Positions 1 through 9,367 of a stretch of DNA of 64,000 nucleotides are shown in pieces (positions within the stretch are counted from its first letter, which is position 1; the number at the start of each line of letters is the position of its first letter). Where the stretch lies: contig DAOLES010000007.1 of NCBI GenBank assembly GCA_035326705.1, positions 1-64,000 of the forward strand, written 5' to 3'. The position numbers were made by a program, and so were the translations under genes. This DNA is from Oligoflexia bacterium (GTDB lineage Bacteria; Bdellovibrionota_G; JALEGL01). Below the pieces are notes generated by a model, which made no database searches, was not told where the DNA came from, and saw nothing but the letters and a program-made list of their open reading frames with translations.

Positions 1-372
<372 letters not shown>

Positions 373-470
373 AATTGAATGAATATCCGGGTATTGTAAA
401 GATATACACAAACACAAAATTGCAAACATTAAGTCTTTGTTTGATTGTATAATATTAAACAAAGCATGAT

Positions 471-588
<118 letters not shown>

Positions 589-597
589 TATATTTGA

Positions 598-631
598 AGC
601 CAGTTTAGGTAACACTAAACTGGCTTTTTTT
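598..631 (+). terminator. Intrinsic terminator of the rRNA operon
   Basis: A perfect 11-bp stem (AGCCAGTTTAG at 598-608 with CTAAACTGGCT at 615-625), a 6-base loop and a following T run sit 10 bases after the 5S gene. Confidence 0.9.
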
Positions 632-709
632 GTTTGGCGATTGGTTTTTTATGTGTAGAGTTTAGTAATATAGATTGCGTTTAAAAAAATTTAGGACAAA
701 TTATTTTAT

Positions 710-739
710 GAGCACTCGTCGAATGGGTCAAGAGCACTC
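710..739 (+). promoter_or_regulatory. Direct repeat upstream of the pilin gene, possible regulator site
   Basis: GAGCACTC occurs twice in the same orientation, at 710-717 and 732-739. The start-to-start distance is 22 bases, about two DNA turns. The repeats lie about 65-95 bases upstream of a TATAAT box at 803-808, a place where activators often bind. No known regulator motif is recognised. Confidence 0.35.
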
Positions 740-802
740 AAGATCAAAGAAGTTTTACATTTATATCAGCATAAGAAATGTGGGTTAATGATAAAACTGT
801 GT

Positions 803-828
803 TATAATCAAATTTGAGAAGGGTTAGG
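803..828 (+). promoter_or_regulatory. -10 box and ribosome binding site of the pilin gene
   Basis: TATAAT at 803-808 is followed by GAGAAGGG at about 816-823, suitably placed for the ATG at 833. No good -35 hexamer is seen at 16-18 bases, so the promoter may need an activator. Confidence 0.45.
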
Positions 829-832
829 TTGA

Positions 833-1642
833 ATGTTCTTTAATAAACATAAAAAAAATAATAGGTCAGGTTTTACACTTGTAGAACTCTTTGTCACTAT
901 TCTTATTGTAGGAGCGCTTGCTGCCGTTGCAATTCCAGTACTGCAAAGATATTTAAAAAAATCTAAGAAAGGCGAGGCCAGTCTTAAACTTAAACAGTTT
1001 TATGATTCTCAAATGGTTTTTTACAATGAGCAGCCCTTTATGTTCAACCAAGATACACCCTGTTTGCCAAACCCTAGGTTTAGTCCAGTGACATCATTTC
1101 ATTGTTTAACCAAAGAATGTGATGCGGGGGAGGATATGGCAGATTACACAGTTCCACCGGCAGGTCGTAAAGGGTATATTTATGCTTATTCTTTAGATGG
1201 TAGCCAATTGTTTACCAATAGCAATTGTGACATGCATGCAAGTTACGCTAACTACGGTGCCTTAGGGCTAATGAATTTGGGGGCTACAGCCATACCAACA
1301 AATACAGGCGTGAGTTTGTCAGGTAATGACACCATTATAAGTTTTAATGGTGATACTGCAGGTTTTTTTAATTTGGTATCGTTTGAAGACTCTTCTTTTC
1401 GAGCGTCAGTGGCGGCTAATGCTGGAGAGTCAATGTTGTTGATTGCATATGCTGACACTGATGGAGATTATACTGCCCCAAGTCAAAATAGTTTTGTTGC
1501 AGATTTATTGAGAGCTGGTAGCAGAACTCATCCATTTAATATTGATCAGATATGGTCTATGTCACGAGGTATTTATATTGAGGCAGCTTCACGTCAAGTG
1601 AAAGGTACTGCAGGTATTTATGAAGTGAATGAAGGTGAATAA
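833..1642 (+). CDS. Type IV pilin-like (prepilin-type N-terminal) protein
   Basis: The 269-residue protein starts with a short basic leader, then the class III (prepilin) signal SG|FTLVELFVTILIVGALAA, with the invariant Glu at +5 and a hydrophobic helix (about residues 14-37). It would be cleaved and N-methylated by a prepilin peptidase and assembled in a type IV pilus or pseudopilus. After the helix comes a variable head domain of some 220 residues with four scattered Cys residues, larger than a typical major pilin. No other type IV pilus genes adjoin it, so major pilin, minor pilin and pseudopilin cannot be told apart. A single transcription unit is likely; the next gene is convergent. Confidence 0.85.
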   Translation: MFFNKHKKNNRSGFTLVELFVTILIVGALAAVAIPVLQRYLKKSKKGEASLKLKQFYDSQMVFYNEQPFMFNQDTPCLPNPRFSPVTSFHCLTKECDAGEDMADYTVPPAGRKGYIYAYSLDGSQLFTNSNCDMHASYANYGALGLMNLGATAIPTNTGVSLSGNDTIISFNGDTAGFFNLVSFEDSSFRASVAANAGESMLLIAYADTDGDYTAPSQNSFVADLLRAGSRTHPFNIDQIWSMSRGIYIEAASRQVKGTAGIYEVNEGE

Positions 1643-1651
1643 AACCAAGCT

Positions 1652-2020
1652 TCAAGCAGTCAAAAAGTTTTTGTTTAAATATTGAATAATATCATTGGAT
1701 TCATACATCCAAGTTTCTTTTGAACCATCTTTTATTCTTAAACAAGGTACTTGAATCTTGCCACCATTTTTTAATAACTCTTCACGTGCAGTCGGGTCGT
1801 TTTTTGCGTCTTTATAGGTCATATTGAGACCCAATGATTTAACATGTCTGCGTACTTTGACACAAAATGGACAGGCTTCAAATTGGTAAATACTGTAGTT
1901 TTTTAGCTGTGAGTCCACTGTTTTTTGTTGCTCTAAACTGCGTTTTACCAATTTTTTTGTAGGGATAATAGCATTAAAAAATAAGATTAGTTTTCCTAAG
2001 ATAAAACGAATGGCTTTCAT
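1652..2020 (-). CDS. Glutaredoxin / GST N-terminal-like thioredoxin-fold protein
   Basis: The 122-residue protein has a short hydrophobic N-terminus (residues 7-18), then a glutaredoxin fold: beta strand ending in CPFC (active-site dithiol, about residues 51-54), the VPCLR cis-Pro segment (about 92-96) and a C-terminal YESNDIIQYL helix. The last is typical of glutaredoxins and GST N-terminal domains. It probably reduces disulfides or glutathione mixed disulfides. The N-terminal hydrophobic stretch is short and could be a membrane anchor. It is monocistronic and convergent with the pilin gene. Confidence 0.75.
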   Translation of the reverse strand: MKAIRFILGKLILFFNAIIPTKKLVKRSLEQQKTVDSQLKNYSIYQFEACPFCVKVRRHVKSLGLNMTYKDAKNDPTAREELLKNGGKIQVPCLRIKDGSKETWMYESNDIIQYLNKNFLTA

Positions 2021-2200
2021 GGCACATCTATAGCACGATCTTAAAAATGCAAAAAGTAAATCTTTTGATTTTGAAAAAGTACATGCAACGTATAAAATAC
2101 AGTGAAATCATATTATAATATTTATTTTTACATTAAATATTTGATTTTATTTATGAAAATAAATAATGAAATCATACAATAATTGTGATATTCTACTATT

Positions 2201-2608
2201 ATGAAAAAAAGTGAAAACATTGGAACTCAAAGTTATGCCCACGAAGCAAGCGTTTTAGGTAAAGCATTTTGGTCTATTGTGAAGCTATACAATCTTAATC
2301 GCGAAGAACAAGCACTCATTCTTGGAGTTAAAAAAAATGGGCAGCGTTTATTGGATTTAGAAAAGAAAAATAGCATACCAGAGGATGTTGATAAGTTTTC
2401 ACGGGTTGGCATATTGATTGGCATTCATAAAAATTTACGTATGCTTTATCCTTACAATAGGGAGCTGGTCTATGGTTTTATTAAGCAGCCTTGGAGCTTG
2501 TTGAATAAAAAATCACCCATTGATTTTCTAAAGGAAGATCCTAAAGCTTCTTTTCAACGACTTTTTACCCTTAGAAGAATGTTAGATAATTTGCGTGTAG
2601 CCTACTGA
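2201..2608 (+). CDS. Xre/MbcA/ParS-type antitoxin of a RES toxin-antitoxin pair
   Basis: The 135-residue protein has a helix-turn-helix-like N-terminal half (LNREEQALILGV around 31-42) and a C-terminal region ending in KSPIDFLKEDPKASFQRLFTL, which matches the DUF2384/MbcA layout. Its stop overlaps the next start (TGATG), so the two are translationally coupled. Antitoxins of this family bind and block the RES toxin and repress their own promoter. The 180 AT-rich bases upstream hold no clear operator. Assignment rests on domain layout plus the RES partner. Confidence 0.75.
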   Translation: MKKSENIGTQSYAHEASVLGKAFWSIVKLYNLNREEQALILGVKKNGQRLLDLEKKNSIPEDVDKFSRVGILIGIHKNLRMLYPYNRELVYGFIKQPWSLLNKKSPIDFLKEDPKASFQRLFTLRRMLDNLRVAY

Positions 2609-3306
2609 TGATAGACTTTTCTGCTATTTCAGTATGGGAAGGTGAAAGTTATCGGAACATAACCACCTGTTTTCCAAGTCAAGATTTATTGGATGATCTC
2701 AGCTTAGATGAGTCTGATAAAGTCGTATTGCAATATTGGGAAAATAAAACCAGCAATATTGATCATAGCATTGCGCAGCTTAATCGAGTATTTCAGTACG
2801 GAGATACAACAAGCACCTTAGCTATTTTTGATCAACTTCAATGGAATGTTGGCCGGTTTAATACTGCAGATTTTGGTGTTTGGTATGGGGCTTTGGAAGC
2901 AGAAACATCTGAAATAGAAGCTTTACATTGGTTTTATCAACATGAGAAAGAGCGTTTGGTCTATGCAAAGACAGATATACATAGAGATCGTAAAATGTTT
3001 AAAGCAAAGATTAAAGCCGAGCAGGCTTTTGATCTTAGAGCAAGGAAAGAAATTGATCAAAAACAGCTGATTAGCGAAAACTACAGTTATACGCAAAGTT
3101 TAGCGCAGGCAGCGCGAGCATCAGGGGTTGAATTATTTCTTGCGCCTTCTGCAAGAAATTTAGGCGGCAACTGCACGCCAATTTTTAAACGAGAAGTTAT
3201 TGTTGAAGATCAAATCATTTATTATTTAAGGTTTACCCTGACCAAACAGGGGGAAGTTTATAAAACCAAACAAGGCATTCCGCAGAGAGTTTTATTACCA
3301 GCATAG
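2608..3306 (+). CDS. RES-domain toxin (predicted NAD+-degrading)
   Basis: The 232-residue protein carries RES-family marks: GRFNTADFGVWYGALE (about 79-94, with the Arg and Tyr of the family) and, near the C-terminus, QSLAQAARASGVELFLAPSA followed by RNLGG. Characterised RES toxins (MbcT of M. tuberculosis, RES of Photorhabdus) degrade NAD+. It is longer than most RES toxins because of a charged helical insert at about 95-160. It starts inside the antitoxin stop codon with no separate ribosome site, so its translation depends on the antitoxin. Confidence 0.8.
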   Translation: MIDFSAISVWEGESYRNITTCFPSQDLLDDLSLDESDKVVLQYWENKTSNIDHSIAQLNRVFQYGDTTSTLAIFDQLQWNVGRFNTADFGVWYGALEAETSEIEALHWFYQHEKERLVYAKTDIHRDRKMFKAKIKAEQAFDLRARKEIDQKQLISENYSYTQSLAQAARASGVELFLAPSARNLGGNCTPIFKREVIVEDQIIYYLRFTLTKQGEVYKTKQGIPQRVLLPA

Positions 3307-3310
3307 TTTT

Positions 3311-4264
3311 TTAAACATCAATGCTGATCACTTTTTTGATCCAAAAATAACCAACGGTTTGTAGGATAACGGCAAAGATAATGAACATCCAACCTAAGGT
3401 GGTGGTGAACAGGGGTTGAATGTATTGTGGATTGGTGATGTATAAGAATGCACCAAAGGCAAAAGGCATACTGAATAAAATAATACCTTGCATCTTTCCT
3501 TGAGCAGTCAAGCCTTCTATTTTACCATCCACTTTTCTGCGTTCACGAATGGTATGTGCAATAATATCAAAAGTCTCACTTAAGTCACCACCGGTTTCAC
3601 GTAAAATTAAAATAGAATGAATGGCTATGCTTAAATCATTGCTGGGGAGACGCTCCAACATTTTTTCTAAGGCTTGATCAATACTTAAGCCTAATTTTTT
3701 TTGTGAAAGCACCAAAGCAAATTCTTGTGACAAAGGTTTGGGCATTTCTTTCACAAGAACTGAAAGAGCCTGTTGTAAATTAAGTCCAGACTTAAGCGAG
3801 TTGGACATGAGGTTTAAGCCATCCACCAATTGGCGATCAAAAATGGCTAAATGTCTTTTCCACATAAAATCTAAGATAATAAGCGGCAATTTCCAAATAA
3901 ACCATAACAAGGCAAGCGTAAGTAAAAAACTAACCCAGTAAAATCCCCAGGTAATGTAGAGGACAACAACAGCAGTAAAAAGCATCACAATCAACAAAGT
4001 ATGTTGCAGCAGTTTTTTATTGAGAGGAAGAAACATTTTTTCTGACAATACAGTGCAATGATCAAGGTGTTGTTGCAGGCTTTTGTAGATTTTATTTTCT
4101 AAAAGAGGGTAAAAAGAATAAATCATAAAAAAAATAGCCAGTGCAATCAAGATAATATTGATGTAGCCAATCATGAAGGAAGGAGATGAAAGTGACGAAG
4201 ATGACGCTGTTGTCATTGTGTCTGAAGCAGTTTGAACATTGAAGCTAAAGCTAAAAGTAAACAT
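3311..4264 (-). CDS. tadB: TadB, inner-membrane platform protein of the Tad pilus
   Basis: The 317-residue protein is a type II secretion F (GspF) family member. A membrane segment at about 33-50 is followed by a pair near 90-135, a cytoplasmic helical domain (ending IRERRKVDGKIEGLTAQGKM) and two C-terminal membrane segments. The 'RETGGDLSETFDIIA' and 'LTAQGKMQGIIL' signatures are those of TadB rather than TadC. TadB and TadC form the membrane platform that couples the ATPase to pilin extrusion. It is the last gene of the minus-strand Tad operon, 6 bases after the ATPase. Its normal partner tadC lies 18 kb away at 22033-22986. Confidence 0.88.
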   Translation of the reverse strand: MFTFSFSFNVQTASDTMTTASSSSLSSPSFMIGYINIILIALAIFFMIYSFYPLLENKIYKSLQQHLDHCTVLSEKMFLPLNKKLLQHTLLIVMLFTAVVVLYITWGFYWVSFLLTLALLWFIWKLPLIILDFMWKRHLAIFDRQLVDGLNLMSNSLKSGLNLQQALSVLVKEMPKPLSQEFALVLSQKKLGLSIDQALEKMLERLPSNDLSIAIHSILILRETGGDLSETFDIIAHTIRERRKVDGKIEGLTAQGKMQGIILFSMPFAFGAFLYITNPQYIQPLFTTTLGWMFIIFAVILQTVGYFWIKKVISIDV

Positions 4265-4270
4265 AAATAT

Positions 4271-6406
4271 CTATTGGTTGAACAAGCCTTTGGGCATCTT
4301 AATGCCTTTTTGTTTAAACTGTTGAGCAAATTGTGGGATTAAACCAGTAGCCTGAAAGTAGCCTTTAACAGCATCGTTTTTATCTAGCCCTTCAGCTTTA
4401 TAGACAAAAATATCTTGTAATTCCACTTCTTCAGCTTTATTTTTACTCATGCCCAACACTTCTGTCACGGCAGTAATTTTTCTGCTTCCGTCAGACATTC
4501 GGGTTAATTGAATAATAAGATCAACAGCACCCGCAATCTGCTCTCTTATGGCGCGCGATGGAAGTTCCATACCAGCAAACATCACCAAAGTTTCTAAGCG
4601 TGCAATACAATCTTTTGGGGTGTTAGCATGAATGGTTGCCAAACTGCCATCATGACCGGTATTCATGGCTTGCAACATATCCAAAGCTTCAGCCCCACGG
4701 CACTCACCAATGATGATTCGATCAGGTCTCATTCTTAGCGTATTTCTAACCAATTCACGAATAGGGATAGCGCCTTCACCTTGCAAATTGGCGGGACGTG
4801 ATTCTAGACGGCCAACATGCTCTTGTGCCAGTTGTAGTTCTGCTGAGTCTTCAACCGTAATGATACGTTCATCATTGGGAATAAAACTGGCCAAGACATT
4901 GAGTAAGGTTGTTTTACCGGTACCTGTTCCACCAGAAACCAAAATATTGAGCTTGGCTTGCACGCAGGCTCTTAAAAAATCTGATATTTCAGGTGTGAAA
5001 GCATCAAGGTCAATCAGATGTTGTGGACTTAAAATTGATTTGGTGAATTTTCTAATGGTTAGCATGGGGCCATCAATTGACAGAGGAGGAATAATAGCGT
5101 GCACCCGTGAACCATCACTCAGACGAGCGTCCACCATGGGTGTTTTTTCATCGATACGCCTACCGATAGGGGCAACAATTCTTTCAATCACGCCCAAGAG
5201 TTGTTGATTGCCAGTAAACTTTAATTTGGTTTTTTGCAATTTGCCTTGCTGCTCAACATAAATTTGATCAAAGCGGTTGACCATAATTTCTGTTACTGAT
5301 GGGTTAGCCAACAAATCTTCTAAGGGCCCCAAGCCTAAAGCTTCATCTAAAACTTGCTTGGTAATCAATTGTCGTTCTTGTCTGGACTTGATTTCAGGAA
5401 TTTGATCCAGCAATTGAAAAATGGTCTCTTTGGTTTTAACCCGTAAATCTTCAATAGATTTTTCGTCCTGCTTAATGAACTCTTCAACAGAAAGATGGCG
5501 AAAATCCATAACCTCAATCAATTGCGCATGAATTTTGCGTTTAATTTCATCATAATGGTCATTGTGTTTGCTTAAGCTTTGGCTGTGCTCTTGCTCAGCT
5601 AAAGAAGGGTCTTGGATGCTGGCTTGGGTTTGTGCAGAGTTTGTTGGTTGAACAACGTGCTGTTTAATTAGCTGCCGGGCAATTTCTTCAACCACTTGTG
5701 CATAGGGAAAGCGTGGATTGTAAGAAAATAAAGGTCTCCCGGTTTCAACCGATTCGCGAATGGCTTCCGATGCATTAGGCAGCAAAGCCAAGATATTACG
5801 ATTAAGTTTTTGTTGGATGACAGCCTCGTTGATGGCTTCTCTTGGATCAAAGCGATTGACGACCAACTGAACTTTACTGCTTTCAAAAGCCATATTCTGA
5901 ATTTCATTCAAAGCATGATTGGCTCGATGCAGGGTTAAAATTTCTGGAGTGGTCACAAAGTAAATGGCATCAGAATGTTCAAAAACTTCTGTTGCCATAG
6001 CATCAAACTCACTGCCTAAATCAACCACAAGGTAATCAAATTCCTGTTGGCATAGTTGCAACAAACGGACAAAGGCTTTGATATCTAAATTTTGTAGTCC
6101 ATTGGGAGATAAGCTGCCTTGCAAAGTATAAATTTGTTTTTCATGATGATGAATTTGACTGATAAGATCAGTGCGTAACATCTTAAACGCGCCTTTACTT
6201 AATTCCATCAGTGAAGTGTTGACCCTGGCACCCAGTAAAACACTGATATCGCCACAGTCCTGCGGGTCTAAATCCAGGATGAGTACTTTTTTTCCCTTAC
6301 TTTGCTTTTCTATTGCGTAAGCCAAGTTGCTGGCAAAAACACTTTTTCCAACCCCAGCTTTGGGGCCAATGATGGCTATGGTTTTAGCAAGTTGCAAATT
6401 ATTCAA
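4271..6406 (-). CDS. Fused TadZ/CpaE-like ParA ATPase and TadA/CpaF secretion ATPase
   Basis: One 711-residue frame joins two Tad proteins. Residues 1-~250 are a MinD/ParA-type ATPase with deviant Walker A GPKAGVGKS (about 14-22), DLDPQ and VVDLGSEFD, which matches TadZ/CpaE without its N-terminal receiver-like domain. A Gln/Ser/His-rich linker (~255-285) follows. Residues ~285-711 are TadA/CpaF: MVDARLSDGSRVHAIIPP, Walker A SGGTGTGKTT, the RMRPDRIIIGECRG Asp/Glu box and the GHDGSLATIHAN His box. TadZ normally marks the pole and recruits TadA, so the fusion would tie localisation to the motor. It overlaps cpaC by 8 bases. No stop or frameshift is seen at the junction. Confidence 0.9.
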   Translation of the reverse strand: MNNLQLAKTIAIIGPKAGVGKSVFASNLAYAIEKQSKGKKVLILDLDPQDCGDISVLLGARVNTSLMELSKGAFKMLRTDLISQIHHHEKQIYTLQGSLSPNGLQNLDIKAFVRLLQLCQQEFDYLVVDLGSEFDAMATEVFEHSDAIYFVTTPEILTLHRANHALNEIQNMAFESSKVQLVVNRFDPREAINEAVIQQKLNRNILALLPNASEAIRESVETGRPLFSYNPRFPYAQVVEEIARQLIKQHVVQPTNSAQTQASIQDPSLAEQEHSQSLSKHNDHYDEIKRKIHAQLIEVMDFRHLSVEEFIKQDEKSIEDLRVKTKETIFQLLDQIPEIKSRQERQLITKQVLDEALGLGPLEDLLANPSVTEIMVNRFDQIYVEQQGKLQKTKLKFTGNQQLLGVIERIVAPIGRRIDEKTPMVDARLSDGSRVHAIIPPLSIDGPMLTIRKFTKSILSPQHLIDLDAFTPEISDFLRACVQAKLNILVSGGTGTGKTTLLNVLASFIPNDERIITVEDSAELQLAQEHVGRLESRPANLQGEGAIPIRELVRNTLRMRPDRIIIGECRGAEALDMLQAMNTGHDGSLATIHANTPKDCIARLETLVMFAGMELPSRAIREQIAGAVDLIIQLTRMSDGSRKITAVTEVLGMSKNKAEEVELQDIFVYKAEGLDKNDAVKGYFQATGLIPQFAQQFKQKGIKMPKGLFNQ

Positions 6407-7886
6407 CCTCGTTCTTTATTTCATCAACGCTATCGTTGGCATCAGGATAGACTTCATACAAATTAAACTGATCTTTAAGCTCTTGGTTAGAATCTTTAGA
6501 GTACTTTAAGATTTTTGGAGTAATAAAAACCAAAAACTGACTGCGTTGTTTGCTTAAGTCATTGGATTTGAACAAAGTAAACAGTGAACCTAGTGGGAAG
6601 GGATCCACCAATTCTGTCCCACCATTGGCAGCAGATGCATTACCTGTGGGCGGACGATCAAAAAACTGTCTGTAGGAGTGACGAATCAAGCCTCCAATAA
6701 CAACAGATTCACCGGACTGAACAATTTGAGTGGTATTCACAGAGTTTTGCACGATGGACACGTTTCCATTAACAGAAGGAGCCCCCAAGGAACTGATTTT
6801 GACTTCTACAGACATATCAACGTCTGTACCACGTGCGTAAGGGCGAATTTTCAATTTGGCACCAACATTTTGAAATTCTAATGATACAGTCCCATTACCT
6901 TGTGCTACAGGAAAACCAAGGCGTGTACCACTTTCTATGGTGGCAACCTCCCCACTTTTAACAGAAACAGAAGGGTTTTCTAAGATGCGTGCCAAACCAA
7001 GCGATTTAAAATAGTTTAGTTTGGGCAAAAGATTGTTGGCAGAGCCAGTCACAGAACCGTTAAAGTTGGTACTGCCTGAAACTGGATTTAATGTATAGGA
7101 TAAATTGGTGCCAATGTTTGGAACTGGATTCCAAGTAAAGTTAAAGTTTTTTGAGAAGTTTTTTGACACTTCAACAAAGTGAGCGTTGATTTGAATGGTG
7201 GGTTGCATGGAAGGAGGACGGGGAACTTCTCTTAAATCTAAAACATTGATAACATTTGTAGAATAGAGCATAGCAATTTTTTCTGCTTTGATTGAGGCTT
7301 GTGGAGAGTAAACTTCCCCTTCTAAAACAATTTTACCTCTGATAGAGCGTACTTGTACTTCATCCAGACCTATTTCTTCTTGGATTTTTTTAGCGATGAC
7401 CTGATCAGAGTTGGGACTCATTCGGGTAAGATCAACAATGTTTGCCATATTGGATTTTATTTTTTCAATACGTTCTTTGTCTGATGGTAAAAAGACTTCG
7501 CCATCAATAATAATTTTATTATTCAGTTTTTTAATACTAATTCCTTCAACATCTACTAAGAGTTGTCTGATTTGATCTAGCAAACGGTTAGGATCACGTG
7601 AGTATACCGTAAGCTCTAAGACTTCACGTTGATTATCTTTTTGATCATAAACCATCAGTAAAGTGGTTCCAGGATTTTTTGGAAACAAGGTTAAACGATT
7701 TTTTTCTCTGTCCGCCTTGAAATCAACTACTTTTGGGTTACCAATAGTAATGTTTCCTATATCAAAGTTATAGGTTTTCACTTTTGGATTGTTTACGCGC
7801 AGGTATTCTTTTTGACTCTTAGCCCAAAGCAATAAAGGACCAAACAAGAGCAATAAAACTAAAAGATGAGAAACTGTTTTTTTCAT
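6399..7886 (-). CDS. cpaC: CpaC/RcpA, outer-membrane secretin of the Tad pilus
   Basis: I place the start at 7886 (MKKTVSHLL, AGGAAG ribosome site about 10 bases upstream) rather than an earlier in-frame ATG at 7961, which lies inside cpaB. The 495-residue product has a signal peptide, a pilus-formation N-terminal domain, two BON-like segments (IIIDGEVF and IVLEGEVYSP) and a secretin domain ending in SGESVVIGGLIR and QFLVFITPKI. It should form the ring through which the Flp pilus passes. It overlaps the fused ATPase gene and follows cpaB, so it lies in the middle of the operon. Confidence 0.9.
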   Translation of the reverse strand: MKKTVSHLLVLLLLFGPLLLWAKSQKEYLRVNNPKVKTYNFDIGNITIGNPKVVDFKADREKNRLTLFPKNPGTTLLMVYDQKDNQREVLELTVYSRDPNRLLDQIRQLLVDVEGISIKKLNNKIIIDGEVFLPSDKERIEKIKSNMANIVDLTRMSPNSDQVIAKKIQEEIGLDEVQVRSIRGKIVLEGEVYSPQASIKAEKIAMLYSTNVINVLDLREVPRPPSMQPTIQINAHFVEVSKNFSKNFNFTWNPVPNIGTNLSYTLNPVSGSTNFNGSVTGSANNLLPKLNYFKSLGLARILENPSVSVKSGEVATIESGTRLGFPVAQGNGTVSLEFQNVGAKLKIRPYARGTDVDMSVEVKISSLGAPSVNGNVSIVQNSVNTTQIVQSGESVVIGGLIRHSYRQFFDRPPTGNASAANGGTELVDPFPLGSLFTLFKSNDLSKQRSQFLVFITPKILKYSKDSNQELKDQFNLYEVYPDANDSVDEIKNEVE

Positions 7887-7923
7887 AAGTCTAAGACTTC
7901 CTAAAATACCAAGGACTAAGTTT

Positions 7924-8787
7924 TTATGGGACATAACTGCTTTGGCCTCCTCTAATTTCAAGCCATTTGGCTTGGTTACCGATTTGTAAAGGTTGGGTAA
8001 TACCCGTAACGGACTCTGATGTGCTTGTTTCTTGTTCTAAGGCTTCATTGAGTTCAGTGGATAAGCGATCATGATAAGAGCGAAGAGACAAACTTAGATC
8101 ACCAATTTGCTGGGCCACGGCTAAATCCATACATTGCTTAGGTGATAGCAGTAATGTTACATTAGAAAAACTGGTTTGGTTTTGCACCCCGCTGAACAAA
8201 CTATTTTTACCGGCTTTACTTTGACCTTCTTGACTAGGACGATCAAAGATATAGTTTTTACCTACCGCCAAGACTTGAACATTTTGTAATAAAGTTTTGG
8301 CTTCAACATTTTTTGCAAGTCTGGTTTGTTTATCCAAGGTTCTAAAAATACCGATGATATCTACCGTATCTCGATTACGGATTAAACCTGCCACCCCAGT
8401 GACCTCATTGACAGCAACGGTACAGGCTCGCATTTTAGAAGGAATAATAGGGGAAATCCCACCTTCACCGATCAAGGCTAATTTTGTTCGGGTTAATTGC
8501 TCACCTTTTTTAATGGTGGCATCGGCCATATTAAAACCAATAATTTTACCTTCCTCACCAGCTATAACAGCCAATGGTTGAACAAAAGGTTTGGGAACCC
8601 GCTTAAGAGCCAACATATCCTGAGTAATAATTTCATAGCGCAACACATCTTTTGCAGCAACAACAACGGTTACTTGCTCATATTGACCTAACAAGCGCTT
8701 ACGTTCACTGTCTAAAGCCAATTTAATTAAAATAGCGCCTGACAATGCAACAGCTAGGGCTATATAAAAAGCTTTTTTATTTTTCAT
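7924..8787 (-). CDS. cpaB: CpaB/RcpC, periplasmic Tad pilus assembly protein (SAF domain)
   Basis: The 287-residue protein has an N-terminal membrane segment (about 6-24), then a SAF domain (VVVAAKDVLRYEIITQDMLA, about 41-60) and the RcpC domain with TVAVNEVTGVAGLIRNRDTV. It belongs to the CpaB/RcpC family, which works with the secretin, probably contacting peptidoglycan. An AGAAAG site precedes the ATG. Directly upstream sits a mosaic repeat block (8806-9050), then 300 bases without a recognised gene before the next operon member. Confidence 0.88.
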   Translation of the reverse strand: MKNKKAFYIALAVALSGAILIKLALDSERKRLLGQYEQVTVVVAAKDVLRYEIITQDMLALKRVPKPFVQPLAVIAGEEGKIIGFNMADATIKKGEQLTRTKLALIGEGGISPIIPSKMRACTVAVNEVTGVAGLIRNRDTVDIIGIFRTLDKQTRLAKNVEAKTLLQNVQVLAVGKNYIFDRPSQEGQSKAGKNSLFSGVQNQTSFSNVTLLLSPKQCMDLAVAQQIGDLSLSLRSYHDRLSTELNEALEQETSTSESVTGITQPLQIGNQAKWLEIRGGQSSYVP

Positions 8788-8805
8788 CGTTTTTTCTTTC
8801 TAAGT

Positions 8806-9050
8806 GGGGATCTTCCCCCCTTCTTGAGCGGCCCTGCATAAGACATTCTAGTTCGTTCCTCACGAGAATGTCTAAAAAAGCGTGGTTTTTGCTCAATTCA
8901 TCCCACCCAGGTCGACATCGATATAAAATCTCGTCTCCTGAATTACTACGCTCCTGTTCAAGATGGGTCTCACGACCCCCTGGGAAACAAAAAACGTGGT
9001 TTTTGTTTCCTCGCCCCTGTGCCAGAGGCTACATAAAGCAGCCTCTGGTG
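8806..9050 (+). repeat. Mosaic hairpin repeat R1 (A module 8806-8938, B module 8965-9050)
   Basis: The A module has hairpin GGGGATCTTCCCC (8806-8818), an outer stem TTGAGC (8824-8829) with GCTCAA (8891-8896), an inner stem GACATTCT (8842-8849) with AGAATGTC (8865-8872), then CCCACCCAGGTCGACATCG and AAAATCTCGTC. The B module has GGGT-CTCACG-ACCC, an 11-bp stem GGAAACAAAAA with TTTTTGTTTCC around ACGTGG, and CCAGAGGCT (9022-9030) with AGCCTCTGG (9040-9048). Related copies lie at 12469-12599, 12655-12833, 13653-13816, 44965-45098, 53304-53402 and 55649-55745. Confidence 0.85.
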
Positions 9051-9367
9051 TTTGGGAGTAGAAAATGTTTTTATTCAAAAGGTATACGCTAACTTTTGAG
9101 ATTTTTTCATGTGTATATCTATTTATTGTACGCGAGAAGGTGGAAAAGACAAGAACTGGGCTCAATGGCTTTGTTTTATTTTCTTTGGATAAAAGCTTAA
9201 ACAATAGCCACTTCATTTTTTTATTTAAACTGAACAGACAGGTTCTTGATAATGTAAATTTTACTAATAAATTTATAGAGCGTAAGGTGTTGAAAAATTG
9301 AAAACTTACTTTTTGTACTAGGCTGAGTAAAATATTATTAAAAGGTTTCATAACAATTAAAAAATTT
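9051..9367. other. AT-rich stretch without a recognised gene
   Basis: About 315 bases lie between repeat R1 and the 161-residue gene. Open frames cross it on both strands, but their products are low-complexity Lys/Asn/Phe-rich, run into the repeat, and have no ribosome site or recognisable domain. It could be the remains of a decayed gene. Nothing supports a function. Confidence 0.4.

Noticed and set aside
2020..2036. TGGCACATCTATAGCACG as a sigma-54 promoter for the antitoxin gene
   Set aside because: It has GG-N10-GC, but TAGCA deviates from TTGCA. It is 165 bases from the gene and overlaps the start of the glutaredoxin gene.
8806..9050. CRISPR array or integron attC sites
   Set aside because: The hairpin repeats have no uniform repeat-spacer spacing, are mosaic and scattered, and no cas or integrase genes are present.
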